Assembly: GCF_001619615.1 (NCBI RefSeq)
Contig: NZ_LQQP01000012.1
Span: forward strand, 310,001-374,000
Direction: 5' to 3'
DNA from: Microbacterium sp. T32
GTDB lineage: Bacteria; Actinomycetota; Actinomycetes; Actinomycetales; Microbacteriaceae
Length of the DNA: 64,000 bases
Shown here: piece after piece, positions 42,071-50,968 of the stretch
Position numbering within the stretch: the first letter of the stretch is position 1
Layout of the letters: every line of letters starts with the position of its first letter
The notes under the pieces: generated by a model
What the model was told of the DNA's origin: nothing
What the model saw: only the letters and a program-made list of their open reading frames with translations
The model's database searches: none
Translations under genes and position numbers: made by a program

Positions 42071-42705
42071 GCGGCCACCGCCGAGTACTCGGCGCGGAAA
42101 ACGGACTCGATGCTGTCGACGATGTCGGCGGGGGAGACCTCGGCACCGACGACCTCGCTCACCGTCGTCACCCCGGCATCCGTGATCCCGCACGGGACGA
42201 TGCCCCGGAACCCGGCCAGCGTGTTGTCGCAGTTCACCGCGAACCCGTGCATGGTGACACCTCTCTCGACGCGGACTCCGATCGCCGCGACCTTGTCGAC
42301 GCCGAGCGGGCGGCGCACCCACACGCCGCTACGCCCCTCGACGCGGAAGCCCTCGACACCGTGCGTCGCGAGCGCTGCGATGAGCAGCCCCTCGAGCCGC
42401 CGGACGTGGGCGACGACGTCGAGCGGCTCCGGCAGCCGCATGATCGGATACCCGACCAGCTGCCCCGGGCCGTGCCACGTGATCTTTCCGCCGCGGTCCA
42501 CGTCGATGACCGGGGTGCCGTCGGTGGGCCGCTCGTGGGCCTCGGTGCGCTTGCCCGCGGTGTACACCGGCTCGTGCTCGAGCAGCAGGAGCGTGTCGGG
42601 CCGCGTCCCCGCGACGACGTCGGCGTGCACCACGCGCTGCAGAGCCCAGCCGTCCAGATACGGCACGTAGTCGGGGCCGAGCCCCGCGCGAAGAATCTCG
42701 AGCAT
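42067..42705 (-). CDS. lipB: Octanoyl-[acyl-carrier-protein]:protein N-octanoyltransferase
   Basis: Encodes 212 residues from ATG 42705. Transfers octanoate from ACP to lipoyl domains. Motifs [17 protein letters not shown], the catalytic Lys in [11 protein letters not shown], and the catalytic Cys in VPCGITD are present. GGGGAG precedes the start. lipB-lipA is the usual operon. A TATTCT -10 (42740-42735) overlaps a 15-bp palindrome, so a repressor, perhaps the divergent TetR, may control it. Confidence 0.94.
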   Translation of the reverse strand: MLEILRAGLGPDYVPYLDGWALQRVVHADVVAGTRPDTLLLLEHEPVYTAGKRTEAHERPTDGTPVIDVDRGGKITWHGPGQLVGYPIMRLPEPLDVVAHVRRLEGLLIAALATHGVEGFRVEGRSGVWVRRPLGVDKVAAIGVRVERGVTMHGFAVNCDNTLAGFRGIVPCGITDAGVTTVSEVVGAEVSPADIVDSIESVFRAEYSAVAA

Positions 42706-42720
42706 CACCGCTCCCCGTTG

Positions 42721-42735
42721 TTGGATTGCGTCCAA
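42721..42735. promoter_or_regulatory. Palindromic operator candidate between lipB and the TetR gene
   Basis: TTGGA-TTGCG-TCCAA is a 15-bp inverted repeat abutting the predicted lipB -10 (42740-42735) and 21 bp upstream of the regulator's -10 (42757-42762). The placement suits a repressor of lipB. Confidence 0.4.
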
Positions 42736-42768
42736 GAATACATGGATGCCGCACCCTAGGCTGTCGGC

Positions 42769-43314
42769 ATGGCCACCGAATCCCGCACGGGACGCCCGCG
42801 CGCGTCGTCGCGCGAGGTGCTGTCGGAAGCCGCGTGCGAGCTCTTCCTCGAGAAGGGCTACGACGCCACCTCGGTGTCGGACATCACCCGCCGTGCGGGC
42901 GTGAGCCGCTCGAGCTTCTTCAACTACTTCTCGGCCAAGAGCGCCGTGCTGTGGTCGGGGTTCGACGAGCGGGTCGACGCCGCGGTCGCAGACCTCCGCG
43001 ACGGAGGCGCCGTGTCGGAGGTCCTCCTCGCCATCGGCGACGGGCTCGCCCCCGACGCGCTCGCGCTGGCCATCGTGAATGCGGATGCCATGGGAATCGC
43101 CGCCGAACTCGACCGCGACCGCGCGATCCGGCAGTTCCGCCTGCAACGCGAGACGGCCGCGCGGCTGATCCGCGACGGGGCGTCACCGCTGACCGCACAG
43201 GTGCGCGCGGGGGCCCTGGCCGCCGCGGTCCTCGCCGCCGTATGGGCGTGGGCCGACCACACGGCGGGCCGTCCGCTCACCGAGACCCTGTCGGAGGCGC
43301 TGGCCGCGGCGTGA
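42769..43314 (+). CDS. TetR/AcrR-family transcriptional regulator
   Basis: Encodes 181 residues. N-terminal TetR helix-turn-helix: [41 protein letters not shown] (about 14-55), with a helical C-terminal ligand/dimer domain. TAGGCT (42757-42762) is 6 nt before the ATG, so the mRNA should be leaderless. It is divergent from lipBA with a 63-bp gap; the regulated genes and ligand are unknown, but a local palindrome makes control of lipBA plausible. Confidence 0.85.
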   Translation: MATESRTGRPRASSREVLSEAACELFLEKGYDATSVSDITRRAGVSRSSFFNYFSAKSAVLWSGFDERVDAAVADLRDGGAVSEVLLAIGDGLAPDALALAIVNADAMGIAAELDRDRAIRQFRLQRETAARLIRDGASPLTAQVRAGALAAAVLAAVWAWADHTAGRPLTETLSEALAAA

Positions 43315-43349
43315 GGGCACGGCATCCGGTGTCGCATTCTCCGCGGTCT

Positions 43350-43411
43350 GCACAACCTCAGCCGCGGGAACCGGATCTGGGCTGAGGTTCCGCGGATCGC
43401 TGAGGATGTGC
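43350..43411. terminator. Nested inverted repeats (terminator or REP-like) before ffh
   Basis: AACCTCAGCC (43354-43363) pairs perfectly with 43380-43389. An outer pair GCACAACCTCAGC (43350-43362) and 43399-43411 matches with one mismatch, so two folds compete. The GCACAAC core recalls the repeat cluster at 7113-7329. Confidence 0.55.
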
Positions 43412-43469
43412 CGCAGCGCGGCACCGCCCGGCGGCAGTCCGCGGCAGGGCCGCGTAAACTCGTCGCATC

Positions 43470-45014
43470 ATGGCGACTTTCGGCACCCTCTCCGACCGGC
43501 TCACAGAGACCTTCCGCAACCTGCGCAAGAAGGGGCAGCTGACCCCTGCCGACGTGGACGGGACGGTCCGCGAGATCCGGCGTGCCCTGCTCGACGCCGA
43601 CGTCGCGCTCCCCGTCGTCAAGGAGTTCACCGCCGCGGTGCGCGAGCGCGCCCTCGGCGACGAGGTCAACCGCGCCCTGAACCCGGCGCAGCAGGTCGTG
43701 CAGATCGTCAACGACGAGCTCATCGGCATCCTGGGTGGCCAGCAGCGTCGACTGCAGTTCGCCAAGAACCCGCCGACCGTCATCATGCTCGCGGGTCTCC
43801 AGGGCTCCGGAAAGACGACGTTCGCGGGCAAGCTCGCGAAGATGCTCGAGAAGGACGGCCACACGCCCCTCCTCGTCGCGTGCGACCTCCAGCGCCCCAA
43901 CGCAGTGAACCAGCTGCAGGTCGTCGCGGAGCGCGCCGGTGCCGCGATCTACGCGCCCGAGCCCGGCAACGGCGTCGGTAACCCCGTGAAGGTCGCCCGC
44001 GACGGCGTCGAGTACGCCAAGCAGAAGCAGTACGACACCGTCATCATCGACACCGCCGGCCGTCTCGGCGTCGACGCCGAGCTGATGAAGCAGGCGGCCG
44101 ACATCCGCACCGCGACCCAGCCCGATGAGGTGCTCTTCGTCATCGACGCGATGATCGGTCAGGATGCCGTGAACACGGCGAAGGCGTTCCAGGACGGCGT
44201 CGATTTCACTGGCGTGGTCCTGTCCAAGCTGGACGGTGACGCGCGCGGTGGCGCGGCGCTGTCCGTCGCCTCGGTCACGGGCCGTCCCATCATCTTCGCG
44301 TCGACGGGTGAGGGTCTCGACGACGTCGAGCCGTTCCACCCCGACCGTATGGCATCCCGCATCCTCGACCTCGGTGACATCCTCACCCTGATCGAGCAGG
44401 CGCAGCAGGCCTTCGACGAGGCCGAGGCGATGAAGGTCGCCGAGAAGCTCGCGACCGAGACCTTCACGCTCGAGGACTTCCTCGAGCAGATGCAGCAGAT
44501 GAAGAAGATGGGCTCCATGAAGAAGATGCTCGGGATGCTCCCGGGCATGGGGTCCATGAAGCAGCAGCTCGAGGACTTCGACGAGCGCGAGATCGACCGC
44601 ACCGAGGCGATCATCCGGTCGATGACCGTCGCCGAGCGTCGCAACCCGAAGATCCTCAACGGCTCGCGGCGCCTGCGCATCGCCCGCGGTTCCGGCATGA
44701 CCGTCACCGACGTGAACCAGCTCGTGCAGCGCTTCGAGCAAGCCGCCAAGATGATGAAGACCGTCGCGCGAGGCGGCGTGCCCAACATCCCCGGCATGGG
44801 TCCGATCGGCGGCAAGCCCGGTGCGTCGTCCAAGCGCGGCAAGCAGCAGAAGGCGAAGGGCTCGCGCTCGGGCAACCCCGCGAAGCGCGCGGCCGAGAAC
44901 GCCGGAATCACCGCGGCGGCTCCGGCGACCGGTTCGGGCTTCGGCCTCGGAGGTCAGAAGGCGCCGAGCGAAGCCGACCTCGCCGAGCTGCAGAAGCTTC
45001 TCGGCCGCGGCTGA
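43470..45014 (+). CDS. ffh: Signal recognition particle protein Ffh
   Basis: Encodes 514 residues. N domain (1-90), GTPase with GLQGSGKTT (109-117), DTAGRLGVD and TKLDGDARGG-like SKLDGDARGG, and a Met-rich M domain (about 330-450) with MQQMKKMGSMKKMLGMLPGM that binds SRP RNA and signal peptides. A Gly/Ala/Lys-rich tail follows. TAAACT (43455-43460) lies 9 nt before the ATG, indicating a very short or absent 5' UTR. SRP RNA was not found in this window. Confidence 0.95.
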   Translation: MATFGTLSDRLTETFRNLRKKGQLTPADVDGTVREIRRALLDADVALPVVKEFTAAVRERALGDEVNRALNPAQQVVQIVNDELIGILGGQQRRLQFAKNPPTVIMLAGLQGSGKTTFAGKLAKMLEKDGHTPLLVACDLQRPNAVNQLQVVAERAGAAIYAPEPGNGVGNPVKVARDGVEYAKQKQYDTVIIDTAGRLGVDAELMKQAADIRTATQPDEVLFVIDAMIGQDAVNTAKAFQDGVDFTGVVLSKLDGDARGGAALSVASVTGRPIIFASTGEGLDDVEPFHPDRMASRILDLGDILTLIEQAQQAFDEAEAMKVAEKLATETFTLEDFLEQMQQMKKMGSMKKMLGMLPGMGSMKQQLEDFDEREIDRTEAIIRSMTVAERRNPKILNGSRRLRIARGSGMTVTDVNQLVQRFEQAAKMMKTVARGGVPNIPGMGPIGGKPGASSKRGKQQKAKGSRSGNPAKRAAENAGITAAAPATGSGFGLGGQKAPSEADLAELQKLLGRG

Positions 45015-45036
45015 GGCCGGCGGCGCGGGGCTTCTC

Positions 45037-45774
45037 TCAGGGGAGCACGCCCGCGTCCTGCAACCGGGACACGATGGTCTGCTCGATCGCGATCTGTCCG
45101 CGGGCGGTGGGGTGCACGTCGTCGTCCTGAAGCCACTCGGGATGCCCGACGAGGGGCTGACCCACGTCGATGTACATGCCTCCGATGGAGTCGATCGCGT
45201 CCTTGAGCGCGTCCGACGTCGTCGCCGTGTCGTCCGGAACGTCCGGGTCGTCGTTCCAGATGGTGCTGAGTCCCACGATGCGGGCGTCCGGCGCCGCGTC
45301 GTGCAGTTGCGCGACCGTGTCGTCCGTGTCGGTGCGGATCGTGTCGGCATCCTGCCAGAAGTCGTTGCTCGAGGATTGCACGATGATCAGCTCGGGCTGC
45401 AGGGCGGCGATCGCGGGGGAGAAGCCCGCGTACGCGGTTCCGCACTCTCCCGTGACGACGAAGCCCATCCCCCCGCAGGCGAGATTGGTCAGCGAGATGT
45501 CCTCGCGCGTCGCCAGCAGGTCGGGCCATGCCTGGCCGTGATCCAGGCCCGCGCCGGACATCAACGAGTCGCCCAGCGTGACGACGCGGATCGGGGCCGG
45601 TGTCGGGGTGCGCTCCTCCGCGGCGGGCGAGGCGATGGGGACGAGAGGGGGAGCCGAGAACGTCAAGGGCTGCACCGCGCTCGTCGGCTCGGGGACGCAG
45701 CCGGCGAGGACGAGGACGCTTCCCGCGGCGACGGCGGCCGACAGCGGCAACGCGAAGCGACGCGGACGGGGCAT
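45037..45774 (-). CDS. Exported SGNH/GDSL-type hydrolase lipoprotein
   Basis: Encodes 245 residues from ATG 45774. Signal and lipobox VLVLAGC (about residues 18-24). A Pro/Ser linker is followed by the SGNH fold: block I LGDSLMSGAG (catalytic Ser), the Gly in NLACGGMGF, block III SSSNDFW, and block V DVHPTARGQ (catalytic Asp and His). All four blocks are present, so it should be an active esterase or lipase-like enzyme on the cell surface. TACGAT (45786-45781) lies 6 nt from the start, indicating a leaderless mRNA. Confidence 0.85.
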   Translation of the reverse strand: MPRPRRFALPLSAAVAAGSVLVLAGCVPEPTSAVQPLTFSAPPLVPIASPAAEERTPTPAPIRVVTLGDSLMSGAGLDHGQAWPDLLATREDISLTNLACGGMGFVVTGECGTAYAGFSPAIAALQPELIIVQSSSNDFWQDADTIRTDTDDTVAQLHDAAPDARIVGLSTIWNDDPDVPDDTATTSDALKDAIDSIGGMYIDVGQPLVGHPEWLQDDDVHPTARGQIAIEQTIVSRLQDAGVLP

Positions 45775-45824
45775 GCCGTGATCGTACGGGCACCAACCTA
45801 TGAGTCGGCGCCGAGGCCGCGGAC

Positions 45825-46988
45825 TCAGACCCGCAGGGCGGCGAGGTGCTCGCGCAGCGTCGGCCCGCCGCGGAACTCCCGGATGAGGTGCTGCACGACC
45901 GCGCGAAGGTCGCCGTCGGCGGCCTCCGCCACCGCCAGCTGACGCGCGGAACTCCCGCCGGTCGCGAGGATCGTCTCCAGGCCCGCGAACTCCCGCGCGC
46001 ACTTGAGTTCCACGGCGATGTCGGCGATCTCGGCCATGGTCGCCATCAAGTGTTCGCGAACCGGGACCTGCGTCCCCTGCCGGTCGACGATGACGCGCGC
46101 GTCCAGCCCGTACCGCGCGGAGCGCCACTTGTTCTCTCGGGCGAACCACGGCGGGATGCCGGGCAGCTCGCCGCCCTCGTCGAGAATTCGCGAGAAATGC
46201 TCGACGAGCGTCTGCGCGAGCGCGGCGACCGCCGCGAGCTCCGGCAGGGTCGACATGCCGTCGCACGCGCGGATCTCCACGGTGCCCCAGCGCGGCGCCG
46301 GACGGATGTCCCAGCGCACCTCGCTGGCATCCGCCATCACCCCGGTCCGGACCATGTCGTCGAGGTAGCGCTCGAACTCGGACCAGTCCTTCAGCTGCCA
46401 GGGGAGTCCCGCGGTCGGCAGCTGCTGGAACACCAGCGCCCGGTTGGAGGCGTAGCCGGTGCGCTCGCCCGCCCAGAACGGACTGGATGCCGACAGCGCC
46501 TGCAAGTGCGGGAGGAAGACGTTGAGCGCGTTGACGATCGGGATGACCTTGTCGACGTCGTCGACGCCCACGTGCACGTGGATGCCCCAGATCATCATGT
46601 TGCGGCCCCACCACTGGGTGCGCTCGATGAGCTTGTGGTACCGCGTCTTGTCGGTCACCTGCTGCTCGTACCACTGCGCGAACGGGTGGCTGCCGGCGCA
46701 CAGCAACTCGATGCCGCGCGGTTCGGTCTGCGCGCGCAGCGCGCCGATGGCATCCGCGATGTCGTCCACCGCCTCGGCGACGGTGTGCCCGACCCCGCTG
46801 GTGACCTCCACGGTGTTGGTCAGCAGCTCGCCCGTCACCGTGAAACGCTCGAGGGCGGTGGCGTCCTCGACGAGCTCGAGGATCTCGGGGGCGCGGGGCA
46901 CGAGATCGCCGGTCTCTCGGTCCGCGAGCATGAGTTCCCATTCGAGTCCCACGGAGGAACGCGTGGACGGGGCGAACGGCAGCGTCAT
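45825..46988 (-). CDS. Glutamate-cysteine ligase family 2 / YbdK-type carboxylate-amine ligase
   Basis: Encodes 387 residues from ATG 46988. N-terminal SSVGLEWELMLAD, GSHPFAQW, GIHVHVGVDD and WDIRPAPRWGTVEIRACD are the YbdK/GCS2 hallmarks. Members join an amino acid to a glutamate carboxylate using ATP; weak gamma-glutamylcysteine synthesis is known for E. coli YbdK. In actinobacteria, which use mycothiol, the true substrate is usually unclear. A CAGACT hexamer lies 6 nt before the ATG. Confidence 0.82.
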   Translation of the reverse strand: MTLPFAPSTRSSVGLEWELMLADRETGDLVPRAPEILELVEDATALERFTVTGELLTNTVEVTSGVGHTVAEAVDDIADAIGALRAQTEPRGIELLCAGSHPFAQWYEQQVTDKTRYHKLIERTQWWGRNMMIWGIHVHVGVDDVDKVIPIVNALNVFLPHLQALSASSPFWAGERTGYASNRALVFQQLPTAGLPWQLKDWSEFERYLDDMVRTGVMADASEVRWDIRPAPRWGTVEIRACDGMSTLPELAAVAALAQTLVEHFSRILDEGGELPGIPPWFARENKWRSARYGLDARVIVDRQGTQVPVREHLMATMAEIADIAVELKCAREFAGLETILATGGSSARQLAVAEAADGDLRAVVQHLIREFRGGPTLREHLAALRV

Positions 46989-47025
46989 GCGGTCAGTCTG
47001 ACATGGCGACACGGGCGTCACCGGG

Positions 47026-47085
47026 TTCGCGACCCGCCGTGTCATCTGGCAGAATAGAGGGTCGGACCAGGTGCTCGACCCTCTA
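47026..47085 (+). promoter_or_regulatory. rpsP operon promoter and 5'-end hairpin
   Basis: CAGAAT at 47050-47055 within TGGCAGAATAG is the likely -10; the same string precedes rplS. The -35 (TTCGCG, 47026-47031) is weak. The transcript would begin with a perfect 10-bp hairpin, TAGAGGGTCG (47055-47064) pairing with 47076-47085, about 90 nt before the start codon, possibly a regulatory leader. Confidence 0.5.
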
Positions 47086-47177
47086 TCCAGCGCCGGTCCT
47101 CCTCTTTGAGCTTCCGCCGGGTGTGCACCCCACGCTCCAGGCGACCGGTTCGTTCCCTTCCCACCACAGGAGAAATC

Positions 47178-47594
47178 GTGGCTGTCAAGATCCGACTCAA
47201 GCGTCTCGGCAAGATCCGTGCGCCCTACTACCGCATCGTCGTCGCCGACTCGCGCACCAAGCGCGACGGTCGTGTGATCGAGGAGATCGGCAAGTACCAC
47301 CCGACCGAGGAGCCCTCGTTCATCGAGGTCGACTCGGAGCGCGCCCAGTACTGGCTCGGTGTCGGCGCTCAGCCGACCGAGCAGGTGCGCGCCATCCTCA
47401 AGCTCACGGGCGACTGGGGCACCTTCAAGGGCGAGAAGGACGCGAAGTCCACCGTCAAGGTGCGCGAGCCCAAGGCCGCGTTCGAGGCCGACTCCTCCAA
47501 GAAGTCGGTCGTCAAGCCCAAGGTCGAGAAGAAGACCGAGGCTCCGGCCGCCGACGAGGCGCCCGCTGCCGACGCCGAGACCTCGGCAGAGTAA
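47178..47594 (+). CDS. rpsP: 30S ribosomal protein S16
   Basis: Encodes 138 residues from GTG 47178 (AGGAGAAA 6 nt upstream). The S16 core ([26 protein letters not shown], 1-80) is followed by a 50-residue Lys/Glu/Ala-rich tail, common in high-GC actinobacteria but absent from the E. coli protein. It heads the rpsP-khpA-rimM-trmD group. Confidence 0.95.
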   Translation: MAVKIRLKRLGKIRAPYYRIVVADSRTKRDGRVIEEIGKYHPTEEPSFIEVDSERAQYWLGVGAQPTEQVRAILKLTGDWGTFKGEKDAKSTVKVREPKAAFEADSSKKSVVKPKVEKKTEAPAADEAPAADAETSAE

Positions 47595-47599
47595 GTCCC

Positions 47600-47830
47600 G
47601 TGCTGTCCGCCGCGCTCGAGCACGTCGTCAAGGGGATCGTCGATCACCCTGACGCCGTGACCATCCGTTCCGCCACGTCGCCCCGCGGCGAGGTGCTGGA
47701 GGTTCGCGTGCACCCCGATGACCGGGGTCGCGTGATCGGGCGCGGCGGTCGCACCGCCAAGGCGCTGCGCACGCTCATCACGGCCCTCGCCGACGGGCAG
47801 CGCGTCCGCGTCGACGTCGCCGACGACTGA
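47600..47830 (+). CDS. khpA: KH-domain RNA-binding protein KhpA
   Basis: Encodes 76 residues from GTG 47600, a single KH domain with the GxxG loop in IGRGGRTAKALR. It starts 5 nt after rpsP and its stop overlaps the rimM ATG (TGATG). The position between rpsP and rimM is conserved. In other bacteria KhpA partners KhpB in RNA binding and cell-size control. Confidence 0.9.
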   Translation: MLSAALEHVVKGIVDHPDAVTIRSATSPRGEVLEVRVHPDDRGRVIGRGGRTAKALRTLITALADGQRVRVDVADD

Positions 47831-48516
47831 TGTCGGCCGGCGACGCCGCGGGCGCCCAGCCCGCAAAGACCCAGCTCCGTGTGGGCCGCCTGGTCAAGGC
47901 CCACGGCCTCAAGGGCGCGTTCAAGCTCGAGCTCTACACTGATGACCCCGAGGGACGCTTCGTTCCCGGCAACACCTTCACCCTCCAGGTTCCGGAGACC
48001 TCGCCGTGGCACGGCCGCGAGCTGACGGTCCGTGAATTCCGCTGGATGAACTCCCACCCCGTGGCCTTCTTCGAAGGCGTCGACGACCGCACGGCCGCCG
48101 AGGAGCTGGTGAAGGCGATCCTGTGGATCGACCAGGACACCGAGTCCGCTCCCGCCGAGGACGACGCGTGGTACGACCACCAGCTCGTGGGCCTCGACGT
48201 CGTGCGCGACGGGGCCGTGATCGGCCGTGTCGTGCGCGTCGACCACTTCCCCGCGCAGGACCTCCTGATCATCCGGCCCACGGGCCGCGGTGAGGACGCC
48301 GACGTGCTCGTGCCGTTCGTCAGCGCGATCGTCCCCGAGGTCGACGTCGAGGGCGGCCGCGTCGTCGTGACGCCCCCGGCCGGTCTGTTCGAGGAGATCC
48401 CCGGCGACGACGACGCTCCGCGGGAAGAGACCGGATCCGACGAGGATGCCGCTGCCGCGGACGACGCGTCGGAGGGCGACGAGTCCGACGAGGTCGCCGA
48501 CTCCCGCGAGGACTGA
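47830..48516 (+). CDS. rimM: Ribosome maturation factor RimM
   Basis: Encodes 228 residues. N-terminal RimM domain [28 protein letters not shown] and C-terminal PRC-barrel ([32 protein letters not shown]). An acidic tail of about 45 residues ([14 protein letters not shown]) extends beyond the family core. It assists maturation of the 30S head, with S19. Translationally coupled to khpA and followed 1 nt later by trmD. Confidence 0.94.
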   Translation: MSAGDAAGAQPAKTQLRVGRLVKAHGLKGAFKLELYTDDPEGRFVPGNTFTLQVPETSPWHGRELTVREFRWMNSHPVAFFEGVDDRTAAEELVKAILWIDQDTESAPAEDDAWYDHQLVGLDVVRDGAVIGRVVRVDHFPAQDLLIIRPTGRGEDADVLVPFVSAIVPEVDVEGGRVVVTPPAGLFEEIPGDDDAPREETGSDEDAAAADDASEGDESDEVADSRED

Positions 48517-48517
48517 C

Positions 48518-49207
48518 GTGCGCATCGACGTCGTCTCGATCTTCCCGACGATCTTCGACGCGCTCGAGGTCTCACTGCTCGGTAAGGCCCGCCAGACCGG
48601 GCTGCTCGACGTCCGCGTGCACGATCTCCGCGACCACACGCACGACCGGCACCGCACCGTCGACGACACCCCGTACGGGGGTGGGGCCGGCATGGTCATG
48701 AAACCGGAGCCGTGGGGCGAGGCGCTCGATGACGTCACCCGCGACGCCGAGACGTCTCCCGTCATCATCTTCCCGTCGCCCGCGGGCGAACGCTTCACGC
48801 AGAAGATCGCGCGTGAGCTGTCGACCGAGCAGCATCTGGTCTTCGGGTGCGGCCGCTACGAGGGCATCGACGAGCGCGTGTTCGACTACGCCGCCGAGCT
48901 CGGCCGCGTGCGCCTGCTGAGTCTCGGCGACTATGTGCTGAACGGCGGCGAGGTGGCGGTCATGGCAATGGTCGAGGCCATCGGCCGGCTGATCCCCGGC
49001 GTCGTCGGAAACCCCGAAAGCCTCGTCGAGGAGTCCCACGAAGACGGACTGCTCGAATACCCGTCGTTCACCAAGCCCGCTTCCTGGCGCGGCCGCGACG
49101 TCCCGCCCGTGCTCCTGAGCGGCAATCACGGCGCGGTGGCGACCTGGCGCCGCGAGCAGCAGCTCGAGCGCACCCGCGAGCGCCGTCCGGATCTGCTCGC
49201 CGACTGA
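48518..49207 (+). CDS. trmD: tRNA (guanine37-N1)-methyltransferase
   Basis: Encodes 229 residues from GTG 48518, 1 nt after the rimM stop. The deep-trefoil-knot SAM site is seen in [25 protein letters not shown] and [25 protein letters not shown] and the C-terminal [17 protein letters not shown] are family motifs. It makes m1G37, preventing frameshifts. Last gene of the rpsP group, with a terminator between it and convergent map. Confidence 0.95.
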   Translation: MRIDVVSIFPTIFDALEVSLLGKARQTGLLDVRVHDLRDHTHDRHRTVDDTPYGGGAGMVMKPEPWGEALDDVTRDAETSPVIIFPSPAGERFTQKIARELSTEQHLVFGCGRYEGIDERVFDYAAELGRVRLLSLGDYVLNGGEVAVMAMVEAIGRLIPGVVGNPESLVEESHEDGLLEYPSFTKPASWRGRDVPPVLLSGNHGAVATWRREQQLERTRERRPDLLAD

Positions 49208-49297
49208 GCGGTCGGGGTGCCGCGCGTTTCGAGCGGGCTCTGGAACATGGCATCCGGACGCCGTATCGCCGCCGCGCGCCGGTCGAACGGCGTGAGG

Positions 49298-49328
49298 GTC
49301 ATGGCATCCAGACTCCGGATGCCATGAC
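49298..49328. terminator. Perfect bidirectional terminator hairpin between trmD and map
   Basis: GTCATGGCATCC (49298-49309) and its exact complement 49317-49328 form a 12-bp stem around a 7-nt loop. The heptamer GGCATCC/GGATGCC forms the upper stem. It separates convergent genes. Confidence 0.75.
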
Positions 49329-49336
49329 CGACGCGA

Positions 49337-50119
49337 TCAGTCGACGCCGAGGAACGACCGGTCGGTGAGGACGATGGGGCCGTCCTCCGTGATCGCGACC
49401 GTGTGCTCGGAGTGCGAACCGCGCGAGCCGTCGGCGCTGCGGAGCGTCCAGCCGTCAGGGTCGGTGACGAGCTCGTCGGTCGTCTGCAGGAACCACGGCT
49501 CGAGCGCCAGAACGAGGCCTGCTCGCAGCGGGTATCCGCGGCCGGCCTTGCCGTCATTCGGAACGTGAGGGTCACCGTGCATGGTGTGGCCGACGCCGTG
49601 CCCGCCGAAGTCGGTGTTGATGCTGAGGCCCTCGGCGTGCGCGACGGCGGCGATCGCAGCCGAGATGTCGCCGATCTTGTGGCCGACGGTCGCGGCGTCG
49701 ATCGCGGCGGCGAGCGCGCGCTGCGTCGTGTCGATGAGCGCGAGGTCCTCCTCGCGCGGGGTGCCGACGACGAACGACACCGCCGAGTCGGCGACCCAGC
49801 CGTCGACGGAGGCGGCGAAGTCGAGCGAGACGAGGTCGCCGTCGCGCAGCGCGTAGTCGTGGGGGAGTCCGTGCAGCACCGCGTCGTTCACGGAGGTGCA
49901 CAGCACCTTGCCGAACGGACTTGCGCCGAACGACGGGTGGTAGTCGATGTAGCAGGACTCGGCCCCGGCGGCGCGGATCATGTCGTGCGCGCGACGGTCG
50001 AGGTGCAGGAGGTTGGTGCCCACCTTCGTCTCGTCGCGCAGCGTCGCCAGGACCTCCGCGACGAAGCGGCCGGCCGGGCGCATGGCGTCGATCTCGGCGG
50101 GTGTGCGCAGTTCGATCAT
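49337..50119 (-). CDS. map: Methionine aminopeptidase, type I
   Basis: Encodes 260 residues from ATG 50119 with AAAGGGA upstream. Removes N-terminal Met from nascent proteins. Metal ligands are visible in SLDFAASVDGWVADSAVSF (two Asp), GHGVGHTMHGDPHVPN (His), LALEPWF (Glu) and SEHTVAI (Glu region). No N-terminal SH3-binding extension. It stands alone, with GACAAT as a probable -10 further upstream. Confidence 0.93.
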   Translation of the reverse strand: MIELRTPAEIDAMRPAGRFVAEVLATLRDETKVGTNLLHLDRRAHDMIRAAGAESCYIDYHPSFGASPFGKVLCTSVNDAVLHGLPHDYALRDGDLVSLDFAASVDGWVADSAVSFVVGTPREEDLALIDTTQRALAAAIDAATVGHKIGDISAAIAAVAHAEGLSINTDFGGHGVGHTMHGDPHVPNDGKAGRGYPLRAGLVLALEPWFLQTTDELVTDPDGWTLRSADGSRGSHSEHTVAITEDGPIVLTDRSFLGVD

Positions 50120-50297
50120 CGGTGGTTCCCTTTCCTCGAACCTCCATTGTCTCGTATCGGTACCCCCGGTCGACGCCCGCGGCGGGAGCTGCCGGGAGGT
50201 CGCAGTCCGGTCATCCGCCCGTCCGGGTGGCCGCCGTTCGGGTGGTCGCTGTCCGGGTTCAAAGCCGCCGCACAACTGACCGCCCTACCATCGGTTC

Positions 50298-50789
50298 ATG
50301 GTGCTCCGCCGACTCTTCCTCCGCTGGCTCTTCCCGGCCGCCTTTGTGCTGCCGCTGTGGCTGTTCGTCGGGTGGATCGTGTTCAGCGGCGGCAGCGGAT
50401 GGGCCCTGCTGTGGCTCTTCATCGCGGCACCGGCGGTCTTCGTGACGCAGATCATCACCGCGTTCCTCGTGCGGGCGCGGGGGAGCGTCCGTGTCGAGCG
50501 GGCGGCATCCTGGCGCGACGTGATCGCCATCGCCGTGTGGCAGGTCGTCGTCGTCGCCCTGGGGTTCTACGACTCGCGCACGTTCTTCCCCTTGCTGGTG
50601 CTGAGCATCGTGGGCGCGTTCGTGCTGCTGTGGTCGTCTCTCGCGCAGCTGTGGAACGAGGCGCGCGGCGGGGTCACCCTCCTGCGCACTGCCGACGGGA
50701 CCGGATATATCCCGCCGACGCGCGAGCAGCCGCGTCCGCGCGTCGAGGGCGAGGTCATCGTGATCGCGGAGAAGCCCGCGACGCGCTGA
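50298..50789 (+). CDS. Integral membrane protein of unknown function
   Basis: Encodes 163 residues with four hydrophobic helices (about 8-28, 34-58, 72-92, 96-116) and a basic cytoplasmic tail rich in Pro and Arg. No family recognised. TACCAT (50286-50291) lies 6 nt before the ATG, so the mRNA should be leaderless. It is followed by the rplS promoter, divergent from map. Confidence 0.7.
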   Translation: MVLRRLFLRWLFPAAFVLPLWLFVGWIVFSGGSGWALLWLFIAAPAVFVTQIITAFLVRARGSVRVERAASWRDVIAIAVWQVVVVALGFYDSRTFFPLLVLSIVGAFVLLWSSLAQLWNEARGGVTLLRTADGTGYIPPTREQPRPRVEGEVIVIAEKPATR

Positions 50790-50815
50790 GTGTCCGTCGC
50801 CCCGGCTGACCCGGT

Positions 50816-50844
50816 TTGGACGGTGTGCCCGTCCGTGGCAGAAT
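50816..50844 (+). promoter_or_regulatory. rplS promoter
   Basis: TTGGAC (50816-50821) and CAGAAT (50839-50844) are 17 bp apart; the -10 sits in TGGCAGAATAG, shared with rpsP. The start codon is about 118 nt downstream of the expected start, leaving a long leader. Confidence 0.6.
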
Positions 50845-50850
50845 AGGCGT

Positions 50851-50923
50851 TTGTGCCCTGACCGGCTCTGCCTCAGGGGAGTCCGCCGCTTCGCGGCTCG
50901 GGCACAATCCTTTTCTTTTCCCC
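50851..50923 (+). promoter_or_regulatory. Structured rplS leader with terminator-like fold
   Basis: TTGTGCCC (50851-50858) pairs perfectly with GGGCACAA (50900-50907), enclosing a smaller hairpin (CCGC-TTCG-CGG region), and is followed at once by the pyrimidine run TCCTTTTCTTTTCCCC. It looks like a leader terminator or an autogenous L19-binding structure, as known for several ribosomal-protein leaders. I cannot match it to a named family without a model search. Confidence 0.5.
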
Positions 50924-50968
50924 AATCATCGTGCGATCGACCTGTGGCGGTCGCAGGAAGTGAAGATC

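Noticed and set aside
43415..43469. SRP RNA gene near ffh
   Set aside because: I could not find the conserved SRP RNA tip (GGAA tetraloop with asymmetric loop) in the region.
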